Shown: piece by piece, positions 55,099 to 62,964 of the stretch
How positions within the stretch are numbered: position 1 is the stretch's first letter
Layout: every line of letters begins with the position of its first letter
Source of the DNA: Neptunomonas japonica DSM 18939
GTDB taxonomy: Bacteria > Pseudomonadota > Gammaproteobacteria > Pseudomonadales > Balneatricaceae
Direction: 5' to 3'
DNA: 64,000 bases
NCBI RefSeq assembly: GCF_000422765.1
Contig: NZ_AUGR01000014.1
Location: 1 to 64,000, forward strand
Position numbers and translations under genes: made by a program
Notes under the pieces: model-generated
What the model was told of the DNA's origin: nothing
The model's database searches: none
The model's input: the letters and a program-made list of their open reading frames with translations, nothing else

Positions 55099-56010
55099 TC
55101 AAAAAACATACCCATAAAGATATCCAGAGCTGATCGCCATAGTAATAATCACCGTTAAAAAAGCGGCAATCATCTGGTTCTTAAAGATGGACTTCAACAA
55201 GATTACTTCAGTAAGGCTCGCGCCTGCGCTGCCTATAATAAGAGCCATCACAGCACCTAAGCTCATCCCCTTAGCGGCTAAAGCAGCGCTTAATGGAATG
55301 ACAGCTTCGGCCCGAATATATAAAGGAATACCAATGATTGCCGCAACAGGTACAGCAAAAGGGTTGTCATCACTGGCCATAACAGACACAAACTCAGTCG
55401 GCATAAAACCATATATCAGAGAACCTAAGGCAATACCTCCCATTAGATACGGTAAGACTTTCTTAAAATCAGCCCAGGTTACATGCCAAATAGATTTCCA
55501 CTTATTAACGGATGCTTGCTCCCCACAAACACTGCCACACCCTGTTGCTTTAGGTTCAATATAAGCCTCAGCTTTAATAAAGCGCTCAAACCCAAGCTTT
55601 TCTAGACTATAACCGGCAATCACAGAAACGCCCATGGCCATTACAAAGTAGAACACGGTGACCTGCAGACCGAAGGTCACAGCAAATAAGCCAATGATGA
55701 TGGGGTTTAATAAAGGGCTGGCGAACAAAAACACCATCATGGTGCCGAACCCGGCTTTAGCTCGTAATAACCCTTTCAAGAAAGGGATTGTTGAACATGA
55801 ACAAAAAGGAGTGATAGCCCCTAATAAACCGGCAATAACGTACCCCTTACCATTCTTGCCGCTCAATATTGCCTGTATCTTGGCAGGAGGGATGTATTCT
55901 TGTAGTACACCGACCATGTAGCTTATTAATAAAAAAAGTATTGTCAGCTCGACTGCCAGAAAGGCAAACATACCTAGGCTTTCTTGCACCATTTCAAAGG
56001 TAATATTCAT
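55099..56010 (-). CDS. ArsP-like permease (DUF318/UPF0718)
   Basis: The 303-residue protein has about eight hydrophobic segments and the family motif ITPFCSCSTIPFLKGL, with a C-S-C used by related ArsP proteins to bind organoarsenicals. A second cysteine pair is in TGCGSVCGEQ in the central loop. ArsP exports methylarsenite and aromatic arsenicals. Other members have unknown substrates, and no arsenic gene besides the ArsR regulator is near. It is divergent from that arsR-type gene, with a 24-bp operator copy just upstream of its start. Confidence 0.78.
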   Translation of the reverse strand: MNITFEMVQESLGMFAFLAVELTILFLLISYMVGVLQEYIPPAKIQAILSGKNGKGYVIAGLLGAITPFCSCSTIPFLKGLLRAKAGFGTMMVFLFASPLLNPIIIGLFAVTFGLQVTVFYFVMAMGVSVIAGYSLEKLGFERFIKAEAYIEPKATGCGSVCGEQASVNKWKSIWHVTWADFKKVLPYLMGGIALGSLIYGFMPTEFVSVMASDDNPFAVPVAAIIGIPLYIRAEAVIPLSAALAAKGMSLGAVMALIIGSAGASLTEVILLKSIFKNQMIAAFLTVIITMAISSGYLYGYVF

Positions 56011-56024
56011 TGCTTTAGATCTCT

Positions 56025-56048
56025 ATATTTCTAGAATAGTCGAAATAT
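56025..56048. promoter_or_regulatory. Operator copy 1 (ArsR-type) upstream of the permease gene
   Basis: ATATTTC and GAAATAT half-sites are separated by 10 bp. Nearly the same 24-bp element recurs at 56074-56097. It ends 15 bp from the permease start, so a bound repressor would block its translation start region or promoter. Confidence 0.7.
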
Positions 56049-56073
56049 AAAAGATATGAACTTTACTATCAAC

Positions 56074-56097
56074 ATATTTCTAGTAATATGGAAATAT
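56074..56097. promoter_or_regulatory. Operator copy 2 (ArsR-type) upstream of arsR
   Basis: The second copy has the same ATATTTCTAG opening and GAAATAT closing half-sites as copy 1, with 4 differences in the centre. It lies 20 bp before ATG 56118, one operator before each divergent gene, starts 49 bp apart. Confidence 0.72.
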
Positions 56098-56117
56098 ATT
56101 TTATAAGAGACCACTAT

Positions 56118-56411
56118 ATGAATATTGACCAGGCAGCAAAAGCGCTAAAAGAATTAGGCCACCCCACTCGTCTGGCCGTTTATAGGCAGCTGATTAAATC
56201 TGGAAGAAAAGGTATTGCTGTTGGCGAAGTACAAGAAAAGCTGGAGATACCCGGATCAACACTTTCACACCACTTGAAAGGCTTGGAATCAGCGGGTTTA
56301 ATCACCCAACGCAGAGAAGGCCGAACCCTGTTTTGTGTTGCTCAATATGAACAGCTAAATTCGGTTATCGGCTTTTTACAGGCAGAGTGCTGTGTGGATG
56401 AAGATATTTAA
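56118..56411 (+). CDS. ArsR-family repressor
   Basis: From ATG 56118 the protein has 97 residues, a winged helix typical of ArsR/SmtB (ALKELGHPTRLAVYRQL, GSTLSHHLKGLESAGLI). I rejected ATG 56088 because it lies inside operator copy 2. A vicinal cysteine pair near the C-terminus (AECCVDED) could bind As(III) or organoarsenicals, as in other ArsR types with cysteine pairs. The canonical N-terminal ELCVCDL motif is absent. It is divergent from the permease it probably represses. Confidence 0.88.
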   Translation: MNIDQAAKALKELGHPTRLAVYRQLIKSGRKGIAVGEVQEKLEIPGSTLSHHLKGLESAGLITQRREGRTLFCVAQYEQLNSVIGFLQAECCVDEDI

Positions 56412-56435
56412 ATTGCTGTAGTTTGTTATCTGTTT

Positions 56436-56642
56436 TTAAAACCACTGCTCGAACCTAATTATTCCATGCCAAAATCCGGTTGAGCCAATAAAAGCACCCG
56501 CTCCCCAGATAGCGAGATATTTATTGGTGGCAAACCACAATAAAGCGGCCGTTGGAACAGCAAAAAAAGCAGCCGCTAACTGGCCCATAAGGAAGCCTGT
56601 GAGCGGACCTGCAGAGCGGTCATTCCGTTGATACTTTCTCAT
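56436..56642 (-). CDS. Small two-helix membrane protein of unknown function
   Basis: The 68-residue protein has a basic start (MRKYQRNDRSAG) and two hydrophobic stretches (about 15-40 and 46-60) with a short loop. I do not recognise a family. It lies 18 bp after the Mrr-like gene on the same strand, so they are probably one transcript and may work together at the membrane. Confidence 0.65.
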   Translation of the reverse strand: MRKYQRNDRSAGPLTGFLMGQLAAAFFAVPTAALLWFATNKYLAIWGAGAFIGSTGFWHGIIRFEQWF

Positions 56643-56660
56643 TACTTTTCATCCTGATCT

Positions 56661-57242
56661 TCAGTCAATTTTCGCCTTGCCATCAAACAACACAGCTAGT
56701 CTATTCAACTCAATTATCTCGATGTTATTCTCTTGAGCATAATTGTATGCAGAGGCTGAGACTTCACCCAGCGTCAAATAAAGGTAACCTCTTGCCTCAA
56801 TTGCTTCACCAGCTGCCACTAACCGTTTCAACGGTTCTATTCCCGTATTCGCCGCTTTAAATCGCTTACTGCACAACAACAGTTTTTGGTGACCACGGAC
56901 GAATTCTAAATCAGCATCATTACCTTTAAACGTACTCGACTGATAACCACTTTTTATATAGTTAACCGCTATTTTTTCAGAGATGCTCACCGCCGACATT
57001 TTTCTCGCTTGTTCAGAGACTTCCAACACTCTTTTTTGTGAAGGTTGCTGCCATTGCTTAAACCCAGCGTAGCCACCTATTAAAAAAAACGGCATAGGAA
57101 CGATGATGCTCAAAATCACATATTTAGCATCTGTCACGGCCAAAATGATCAATATAAAGAGCAGACCAATGAGTACGCTATACCACCAAGGGGATCGCAA
57201 TAACACTGCGAACAACGACCCTTTAGCCATCTTAAACTTCAT
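56661..57242 (-). CDS. Membrane-anchored Mrr-like (restriction endonuclease fold) protein
   Basis: The 193-residue protein has two transmembrane helices (about 17-37 and 45-62), then a cytoplasmic domain with a GYQSSTFKGNDADLEFVRGHQKLLLCSKRFK core. This resembles the PD-(D/E)XK fold of Mrr-type nucleases (DUF2034), with the Asp of NDADLE and Lys of CSKRFK. The usual Q-x-K is S-K here and the catalytic Glu is not obvious, so nuclease activity is uncertain. Similar proteins are sometimes linked to defence. It is followed by a small membrane protein. Confidence 0.65.
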   Translation of the reverse strand: MKFKMAKGSLFAVLLRSPWWYSVLIGLLFILIILAVTDAKYVILSIIVPMPFFLIGGYAGFKQWQQPSQKRVLEVSEQARKMSAVSISEKIAVNYIKSGYQSSTFKGNDADLEFVRGHQKLLLCSKRFKAANTGIEPLKRLVAAGEAIEARGYLYLTLGEVSASAYNYAQENNIEIIELNRLAVLFDGKAKID

Positions 57243-57299
57243 AAATTAATCACCTGTTAAAATACTGTTGCTCGTTTGATAAAGCAGAGAATATAGAGC

Positions 57300-57476
57300 T
57301 TAACTATACGAACGTATACTACTATTCTTTTTAACTAAACACGCAGGGTGTTCAGCTACACACATCCTTCGCATAAAAGCTCTGGCCTCAAAAATCTTAG
57401 AGCGAACCTCATCAATATCGATACCACCTAGAGTCACTTCTGCTGTGCGATAGCCTTCGAAATAGTTCATTGTCAT
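57300..57476 (-). CDS. 58-residue hypothetical protein
   Basis: The leftward frame starts ATG 57476 (second ATG at 57470), reads MTMNYFEGYRTAEVTLGG at the start and stops at 57300-57302. No family is recognised. The same frame is open upstream through attC2 to a TAA at 57530-57528, with no start codon. It directly follows attC2, where a gene cassette would begin, but no attC was found downstream of it. It may be a cassette gene or a fragment. Confidence 0.4.
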   Translation of the reverse strand: MTMNYFEGYRTAEVTLGGIDIDEVRSKIFEARAFMRRMCVAEHPACLVKKNSSIRSYS

Positions 57477-57484
57477 TACGTAAC

Positions 57485-57530
57485 TCTTAACGCCTAGCTT
57501 ACGGAGCCTTGTTGCTGGTTCTTGTTAACT
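57485..57530 (-). other. attC-like site 2 (short or decayed)
   Basis: On the minus strand AGTTAACAAG begins and GGCGTTAAGA ends a 46-bp site that overlaps the stop codon of the DUF4240 gene. It shares with attC 1 the TTAAC-AAG and GCC-GTTAA arms. Inside, only CCAGC and GCTAGG pair, with a bulged A. The right core (GTTAAGA) is one base off the GTTRRRY consensus. It is shorter than functional attC sites, so I read it as a decayed attC. Confidence 0.5.
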
Positions 57531-58061
57531 CTTATTAAGAGTTCTAATATTTTCTTCATCCCAAAACTGATTAAATAATTTAGGAAATTCTTGTTGTAGC
57601 TTAATTTCAGAAGGCCATTCATCATCAATATCTGGATCATCAAAATAGACATAATTTTGTTCTAGCTCTTCGATATCGCCAGCCCATGACTCTTCGCAAA
57701 CAAACAACAGACCTTCACCGGTAACTTCTTCTACTGGATCTTCAACGTTAATATAATTCGTAATTGAATCTGGGTCTTTAAGAGTTTCATAGAATCTTTT
57801 CTTTCCCTGAAGAATCACCCAATTTCGAAAGTCTTCAAATACATCATCAGATATAAAACTGATCAATACAAAACTAGCCTTAAGCATCCGCCAAGTATAT
57901 CCCTTACATAAAAGCTCTATATGGATATTTGCAAACGCTACTAAAACTTCTTTTGGCTCGCCTGTAAGCCGTTCAATTATGTTTTCACATTGCTCATCAG
58001 GTGAGCAGCTATCCGGCGAACCAGAAGACTCTATAATCTCCCAAAAATCATCTTCACTCAC
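57525..58061 (-). CDS. DUF4240-domain protein in a gene cassette
   Basis: The 178-residue protein starts MSEDDFWEIIE, a typical DUF4240 opening, and is acidic throughout. Function of DUF4240 is unknown. The start is GTG 58061 after TTGAGG. The gene is bounded by attC site 1 upstream and attC-like site 2 at its stop, the structure of an integron gene cassette: the first base after the attC core is about 20 bp before the start and the stop overlaps the next site. Cassette genes are often adaptive or immunity-like, but none is shown here. Confidence 0.75.
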   Translation of the reverse strand: MSEDDFWEIIESSGSPDSCSPDEQCENIIERLTGEPKEVLVAFANIHIELLCKGYTWRMLKASFVLISFISDDVFEDFRNWVILQGKKRFYETLKDPDSITNYINVEDPVEEVTGEGLLFVCEESWAGDIEELEQNYVYFDDPDIDDEWPSEIKLQQEFPKLFNQFWDEENIRTLNKS

Positions 58062-58077
58062 GTTATATCCTCAAGAG

Positions 58078-58189
58078 AGTTAACGCCCAAAGCACGCACC
58101 AAGTACCGGAGCTTTGTTTTTGTGCGAGTATCTCTTCGCACAAAAGCGAAGTGGAGAGTATTTGGTCGCAGTGACTTTGCTTGTTAAGT
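58078..58189 (-). other. Integron attC recombination site
   Basis: This 112-bp imperfect palindrome has the attC layout on the minus strand: ACTTAAC, then AAG opposite GCC as unpaired central spacer, then CAAAG-CAC-GC arms in which the left arm carries extra T residues (CAAAG-T-CAC-T-GCG). ACCAA and TAC pairing follows. The middle forms another 10-bp hairpin (TTTTGTGCGA with TCGCACAAAA). The arms with extrahelical bases are the feature that integron integrases recognise in single-stranded DNA. The stop codon of the upstream gene (58184) lies in the first core site. Confidence 0.85.
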
Positions 58190-58645
58190 TTTTACCCACT
58201 GATTTACGTAAACACCTACCCCAAGACGAAGGCAATCACCTAGCTCTTTAGGCTCAACACCACAGTATATAGACTGAACAATCATTGTGTGATTTTCATC
58301 ACCAGAGAATGCTAGCTCATACCCGTGACCATTCCAGACATCACCTATTTGCCGAGCTTGTGCGATGGTTTTCCCTACAAATTGCTCAAATGGTTGATGC
58401 ATACAAATAATGTAGCCGTCTTGATTGGTTATCTCTGGTAGATCAGGACACTCATGAACACCAAGATATTCCCCGCCAACTTCACCTTGTAGCGCAAACA
58501 CTCCATTCGAAGTGCCGAGGTAAACTACGTTAAATTCTGGATCTATTACATTGATCAAGACGGTATTCAAGACTGCTCCTTCCAGCTTGGGAAGGAGCTT
58601 GCTCGATTCTTTGGTATAACCTTCGTAATCTTCGTGCATAGTCAT
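58184..58645 (-). CDS. Hypothetical protein in a gene cassette
   Basis: The 153-residue acidic protein (MTMHEDYEGYTKESSKLLPKL at the start) has no family I recognise. It has no signal peptide or membrane segment. GTTAAGT at 58659-58653 upstream matches the GTTRRRY core, and attC site 1 begins at its stop codon, so it looks like a complete cassette with its own attC. No strong ribosome site is seen, as in many cassettes. A SUKH- or DUF-type immunity protein is possible from size, but unproven. Confidence 0.65.
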   Translation of the reverse strand: MTMHEDYEGYTKESSKLLPKLEGAVLNTVLINVIDPEFNVVYLGTSNGVFALQGEVGGEYLGVHECPDLPEITNQDGYIICMHQPFEQFVGKTIAQARQIGDVWNGHGYELAFSGDENHTMIVQSIYCGVEPKELGDCLRLGVGVYVNQWVKT

Positions 58646-58652
58646 GTTTTAA

Positions 58653-58738
58653 ACTTAACAGCTTATTCAAGAGCCTATGGCTTACTATCACTTTGGCACC
58701 CTATTTGGGTTTCAAGCAAAAGCACCATAAGCATTAAT
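58653..58738 (-). other. Possible decayed attC or cassette-junction site
   Basis: ACTTAAC (core GTTAAGT on the minus strand) at 58653-58659 starts an imperfect inverted repeat: TTAACAGCTTAT near 58656 with ATAAGCATTAA near 58735. Pairing is weaker than in attC 1. It would be the upstream boundary of the cassette run. The rest of the 348-bp gap (58646-58993) shows no gene. Confidence 0.35.
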
Positions 58739-58993
58739 TTATTGAAATTCAAAGAGATAGGATGGTTTAAACAAACGTGGTTTTTATAAAAAAGAGCCAA
58801 TCCTTTGCCCAATACATTCAATCCCTATCCTCAGATAATAGTTCGTTCATTATAAATATCAATAACTTAACTCTTCATTTCTTTGTTCAAGAGAAAAGGG
58901 TCTCGTTATTTGGGTCAAATTGGGTAGTTTTTAGTGACCACAAAAAGATGCCTTTGCTATTTAATGTTCTGCTTGAAAGGCAAAGTTCATGCG

Positions 58994-60340
58994 TTATCGG
59001 AAACCTGCTCCCTGCCCCACAAGCCATTGCAGCACCTGCCTTTGTTGCTGCTCATTTAATTGCATAGCTAAGCATTGTTCTTGTATGACGGCTAATTCAT
59101 CAGGGCTACTTTGATAGGCCAGTACGATAGGTGCAAGCGGAACGCCATTAAGGTGCCACACACCTAATGGCTGGTCTGGCGAGGTGACTACATCTACTGC
59201 CTCAATCAAACCCTGATTAACCACTGGCAATGTTTTTACGCGTAACTGGGTTATATCAGGCTGTTGGTGCATTGGTTGTTTATCTGGCCATTGGGCACGC
59301 GCTTCCCAAAAAGGCTGTTCCTGCCATTGCTCTTCCATGGCATAAAAGTCGCGCCCTATACGAGCAAAACGAAAGAATAGTTCCGTTATACGTAATTGGT
59401 GAAACCGCTGCGCTAACAGCGCTTTTTCAGGTTCACGTAGCAGTGTATTGATCACAGCAGGCGCTTGTAGAGATGACGACAGTGCTTGGAAAATACCATT
59501 ACCGGATAGTGGATCAACAGCCATGGCTGCATCACCAACTCTGATCCAGTTATCACCTACGGCTTCTTGGCATAATATAGGTGTGCTGGTACGCGCATGT
59601 ATCTCACCCGTTGAGGTCGCATTAGCGAGGTAAGGTTGTGCTTGCTCTAAGGTGTTTAGTTTTTCAATGCAAAACTCAGCTAAACGGGATTTCTCAGGCA
59701 GTATTGATGAGGCCACATCAAACGTTAGCTGTAAGTAGCGTCTGCCTTTTTCATCCGCTGCCATCCATGCCCAGCCATCTTCAAAGCTTTGTACCGCCGA
59801 CTGGCGCTCTCCCGGTTCACCTTCCCAGTACTGTAAAATTGAAACCGTTTCAGCGCCACGTAAGCGCTTAAGTTTAGCTGCGGGAGCGGCTCTACCTCGG
59901 GCTTCTACTAAAAAGTCGGCATTTAGCTGTATGCTTTGCCCTGACGAATCAACACTGACTTTATGCCCTGCGGGTGTAGATGCTACCTCTCCTGCACGGC
60001 CTTGGATAACGTGAATACCTTGCATCGCAAGATCCATTAATATGGCCGAATCAAATGCCGCACGATTAATCAAGCGCTCGGTATTGGCTTGGCTGGTAAC
60101 ACCATTCCAGGTAACAAAACGTGCCGATGCGGGCGGGAGTTTTTCTAATGCATGGCTAAAACCAGCACCACGCAAGCCATCTACAACACGCTCAGAAACA
60201 CCTTCCATCGCACAAAAAGGGCGTGGTTCCCCCACTATGGTGATGTTTGTATAACCCAGTTTTTTTAAACCTAGGGCAACCGCACCACCGGCAGGCCCTG
60301 CACCAAGAATAACAATGGAAGTAGCTTCTACCGCTGTCAT
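58994..60340 (-). CDS. qhpG: QhpG, FAD monooxygenase of quinohemoprotein amine dehydrogenase maturation
   Basis: QhpG hydroxylates a tryptophan of the QHNDH gamma-subunit precursor, a step toward the cysteine tryptophylquinone cofactor. The 448-residue flavoprotein has the FAD motif VILGAGPAGGAVAL at the start and the second motif VGDAAMAVDPLSGNGIF near residue 270. CAMEGVSERVVDGL lies where flavin monooxygenases of this branch have C-x-x-x-E. It is the last gene of the leftward run after qhpE, by 31 bp. Identification rests on the combination with QhpE, QhpF and the beta subunit. Confidence 0.85.
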   Translation of the reverse strand: MTAVEATSIVILGAGPAGGAVALGLKKLGYTNITIVGEPRPFCAMEGVSERVVDGLRGAGFSHALEKLPPASARFVTWNGVTSQANTERLINRAAFDSAILMDLAMQGIHVIQGRAGEVASTPAGHKVSVDSSGQSIQLNADFLVEARGRAAPAAKLKRLRGAETVSILQYWEGEPGERQSAVQSFEDGWAWMAADEKGRRYLQLTFDVASSILPEKSRLAEFCIEKLNTLEQAQPYLANATSTGEIHARTSTPILCQEAVGDNWIRVGDAAMAVDPLSGNGIFQALSSSLQAPAVINTLLREPEKALLAQRFHQLRITELFFRFARIGRDFYAMEEQWQEQPFWEARAQWPDKQPMHQQPDITQLRVKTLPVVNQGLIEAVDVVTSPDQPLGVWHLNGVPLAPIVLAYQSSPDELAVIQEQCLAMQLNEQQQRQVLQWLVGQGAGFR

Positions 60341-60371
60341 ATCAACATAACTCCTAATGAATAAGGGTATT

Positions 60372-61076
60372 TTAAATTAACCTGCGTTCTGGGCCTTTAT
60401 AACTCGCTTGCTGTTGCAGGGCTTTAATAACAGTCTCTGAACTGGCATCCGGTAAAGCCTGCAATAATCGAGTAATGTGGCCTGTCATATGTGCGCATCC
60501 AAGGCTCGCCCCTGCTGTTTGCTGTTGCTGGTCAAAGCCTAAAACATGCCCGCCAAAATCGGCATACTGGGTATTAAGCCATGATATCTCATCCAAAGCA
60601 CAGCGCGCATCTCCGGTCATTCGTATCACGCCATCATAGGCTGAAGGGTATACCGGCTCGCCTCTGGCTGGCGATGATGCACACAAAATAACACCTGCTG
60701 ATAACGCTTTATTAACCGCTTCTTTTAAAACGGGGCGATCATCGCGTAAGCCTAAACTCAAATTTATCACGCGTACCTGTTGGCTCACTAACCAATCAAT
60801 CGCCGCCGCAACCTGTGCTGCTGTGGTTGTATTACGTTGATTAAACACCTGTGCTGCATAAAAAAGCGCTTCTGGGGCATGGTGATGAATAATATCTAAT
60901 AACCGCGATCCATGGTTGATTGGATCTTCACTGGGCTCATCCATCCACAGTGCACCTTCGTGCAGTATAAATGCCGCGCCATCTTCAACCCAATCTTGTT
61001 GGTCCACACGAAACCCGCTATCAACTATTCCTACTCGAATGCCTGCTTGCATTCCGCCATCAATAGGTTCGCTCAT
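60372..61076 (-). CDS. qhpE: QhpE, subtilisin-like protease of QHNDH gamma-subunit maturation
   Basis: The 234-residue protein is a short subtilisin (S8) without signal peptide. The triad reads Asp in VGIVDSGF, His in NHGSRLLD, and Ser in AGASLGCAHM. In Paracoccus QhpE removes the leader peptide of the QHNDH gamma subunit in the cytosol after cross-linking. Its ATG overlaps the qhpF stop by 4 bp, so the two are translationally coupled. Confidence 0.88.
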   Translation of the reverse strand: MSEPIDGGMQAGIRVGIVDSGFRVDQQDWVEDGAAFILHEGALWMDEPSEDPINHGSRLLDIIHHHAPEALFYAAQVFNQRNTTTAAQVAAAIDWLVSQQVRVINLSLGLRDDRPVLKEAVNKALSAGVILCASSPARGEPVYPSAYDGVIRMTGDARCALDEISWLNTQYADFGGHVLGFDQQQQTAGASLGCAHMTGHITRLLQALPDASSETVIKALQQQASYKGPERRLI

Positions 61077-62797
61077 GCCGTGAGGCCCTCACCCGCAATT
61101 AGCTTTCCATTTTCCAGAGTTAAACGCTGTTCAGCACCAGCGAGCGTTGAAGCACGATGACTAATTAATATACGTGTACGGCCAGCAAACAGCTTATCTA
61201 CAGCATCTATCACCTGAGCCTCAGTGGCTTCATCAACAGCCGCTGTAGCCTCGTCTAATACCAGAATAGTTGGGTTTTGTAGCAAGGCTCTGGCAATAGC
61301 TATACGTTGTCGCTGCCCGCCAGAAAGCTGCTGCCCTCTCTCTCCAATAATACTGTCGATGCCTTGTGGCAACTCAGCAATTAAGCTCTGTAACTGAGCC
61401 TGTTCAGCCGCCGCTTCAACTTGTTGCTCACTTGCTTGAGGGCTGGCATAACGGATGTTTTCACGTAATGAGCCTCTGAACAGAATAATATCTTGGCTCA
61501 CTACCGCTATTGTTTTACGTAGCTCTAGCGGATTAATGGTACGAATATCAATACCGTCTAACAAAACACTGCCGGATTGGGGGTCGTAGTAGCGCTGCAT
61601 TAGGTCGATTAATGTCGATTTTCCTACTCCCGATGGGCCACTGAGTGCCACCTTACTGCCTGCCGGTAAGCTGGCCGATGCGTCAGATAAAATCAGTTGC
61701 TCACGGCCAGGATAAGAGAAACTAAGGTTATTAAACTGTAGCTCCCCTTTAATGTTATCCGGTAGTGGTTTCCAATTAGCATCAAACGGGATTTCTGGCT
61801 GCTCTATTCGCAGCTCATTAACACGCCCTAGACTGACGCTCATTCGCTGAATCGCTACATATAAACCTAATAAGCTGTTTACCGGGCCAACAGCCATTCC
61901 TAAATAGGTAGAAAAAGCGATCAAAGAGCCTAATTGCCAGCTTCCTTCTATCACCCAGTAGCCACCGATTAAAAAAGCAGAAGCACGCGTTAGCGATGTT
62001 AACGTACCGGGTATCGCCTGAGTAAAGAACTCTGTCACCTGTAGTTTAAGCAAATCACTCAAATAATTTTCATTGAGGTTGCTCAGTCGTTCCCGCTCAC
62101 GATGCTCTTGGCCTACCGACTGGATAAACTTCATGGCGGGTAGTGTTTCTACCAAAAAGCTCGACAAGTCAGCAGAACGCTCACGAATAGTACGTACTCT
62201 TACTTCAACCTTGCGGCGCATCCAACGTAACCACAACACCTCTAGCGGAATCATAATCACGACTAATAGCGACAGCTTCCACGATAATGCCAACAGCATG
62301 ACAACAGAGCCGATCAAACCCAAAATACTGCTCACAGCAGAAAACATACTATCCACGGCAAAGCGCTGGATTTCGGCTACATCACCGTCAAGTCTTGAAA
62401 GAAGATCACCGATACGGCGTTTTCCATAAAAGGTAGGGGATAGTGTTTGTAAGTGATGGTAAAGATTATCGCGCAGTGCAAAAAGAATTCGACCGGATAA
62501 ACGCGTGTGTAAATAGCGAGTCACACCCGATAACGCCGTACTAACAATACCCACCGAGATCATCAATAAAGCAACGCTCACTAGCGTGCCGTAATCTTTG
62601 GCAATCAAACCGTCATCGATTAGCGTTTTTGTTAACCAGGGTTGAAACAACACCATGCCTGATACAAATACCGACAATAACATTAAGCCCATAATTGCTC
62701 TGGTTTGGGGCTTAACAAAGGTATAAAGCCAGCGAAACGCCTCTTCTAAACGGTCGCCACCCTGACCATCAATTGCGGCGCTTAACCATTTGAACAT
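61073..62797 (-). CDS. qhpF: QhpF, ABC exporter of the QHNDH system
   Basis: The 574-residue half-transporter has an exporter-type membrane domain of six helices (about 35-310) and an ATPase domain with Walker A ALSGPSGVGKSTLID, signature LSGGQRQRIAIARA and Walker B ILVLDEATAAVD. QhpF exports the modified gamma subunit of QHNDH to the periplasm. It is preceded by a strong hairpin that separates it from qhpB. Order here is qhpB-F-E-G; published operons have the same genes, but I am not certain of the same order. Confidence 0.86.
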   Translation of the reverse strand: MFKWLSAAIDGQGGDRLEEAFRWLYTFVKPQTRAIMGLMLLSVFVSGMVLFQPWLTKTLIDDGLIAKDYGTLVSVALLMISVGIVSTALSGVTRYLHTRLSGRILFALRDNLYHHLQTLSPTFYGKRRIGDLLSRLDGDVAEIQRFAVDSMFSAVSSILGLIGSVVMLLALSWKLSLLVVIMIPLEVLWLRWMRRKVEVRVRTIRERSADLSSFLVETLPAMKFIQSVGQEHRERERLSNLNENYLSDLLKLQVTEFFTQAIPGTLTSLTRASAFLIGGYWVIEGSWQLGSLIAFSTYLGMAVGPVNSLLGLYVAIQRMSVSLGRVNELRIEQPEIPFDANWKPLPDNIKGELQFNNLSFSYPGREQLILSDASASLPAGSKVALSGPSGVGKSTLIDLMQRYYDPQSGSVLLDGIDIRTINPLELRKTIAVVSQDIILFRGSLRENIRYASPQASEQQVEAAAEQAQLQSLIAELPQGIDSIIGERGQQLSGGQRQRIAIARALLQNPTILVLDEATAAVDEATEAQVIDAVDKLFAGRTRILISHRASTLAGAEQRLTLENGKLIAGEGLTA

Positions 62798-62861
62798 GAT
62801 ATCTCCACTTTCTTGCAGATTTAAAGAGCCGTCTCATCACGCCAATACTGCGTTAAAATAC

Positions 62862-62890
62862 AAAAGGGCTGTCATCAGACAGCCCTTTTT
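62862..62890 (-). terminator. Terminator or attenuator between qhpB and qhpF
   Basis: AAAAGGGCTGTC pairs with GACAGCCCTTTT around ATCA, with T-runs on both strands. It separates the structural subunit gene from the maturation genes, so read-through or a separate promoter must express the latter. This would keep maturation factors at lower levels than the enzyme. Confidence 0.85.
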
Positions 62891-62964
62891 AAACTCGTCT
62901 AGTTCACCCAGACTTACTTCTAAAAGAAGGGGTTAACCCTATACTATATCCTAAACTGTACGCC

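Noticed and set aside
56088-56117. Upstream start for the ArsR-type gene
   Set aside because: That ATG is inside operator copy 2, and the family begins near MNIDQAAKALKELGHP, which follows ATG 56118.
58777-59067. Plus-strand open frame overlapping the end of qhpG
   Set aside because: It overlaps a well-supported gene, has no family similarity and starts in an AT-rich gap without a ribosome site.
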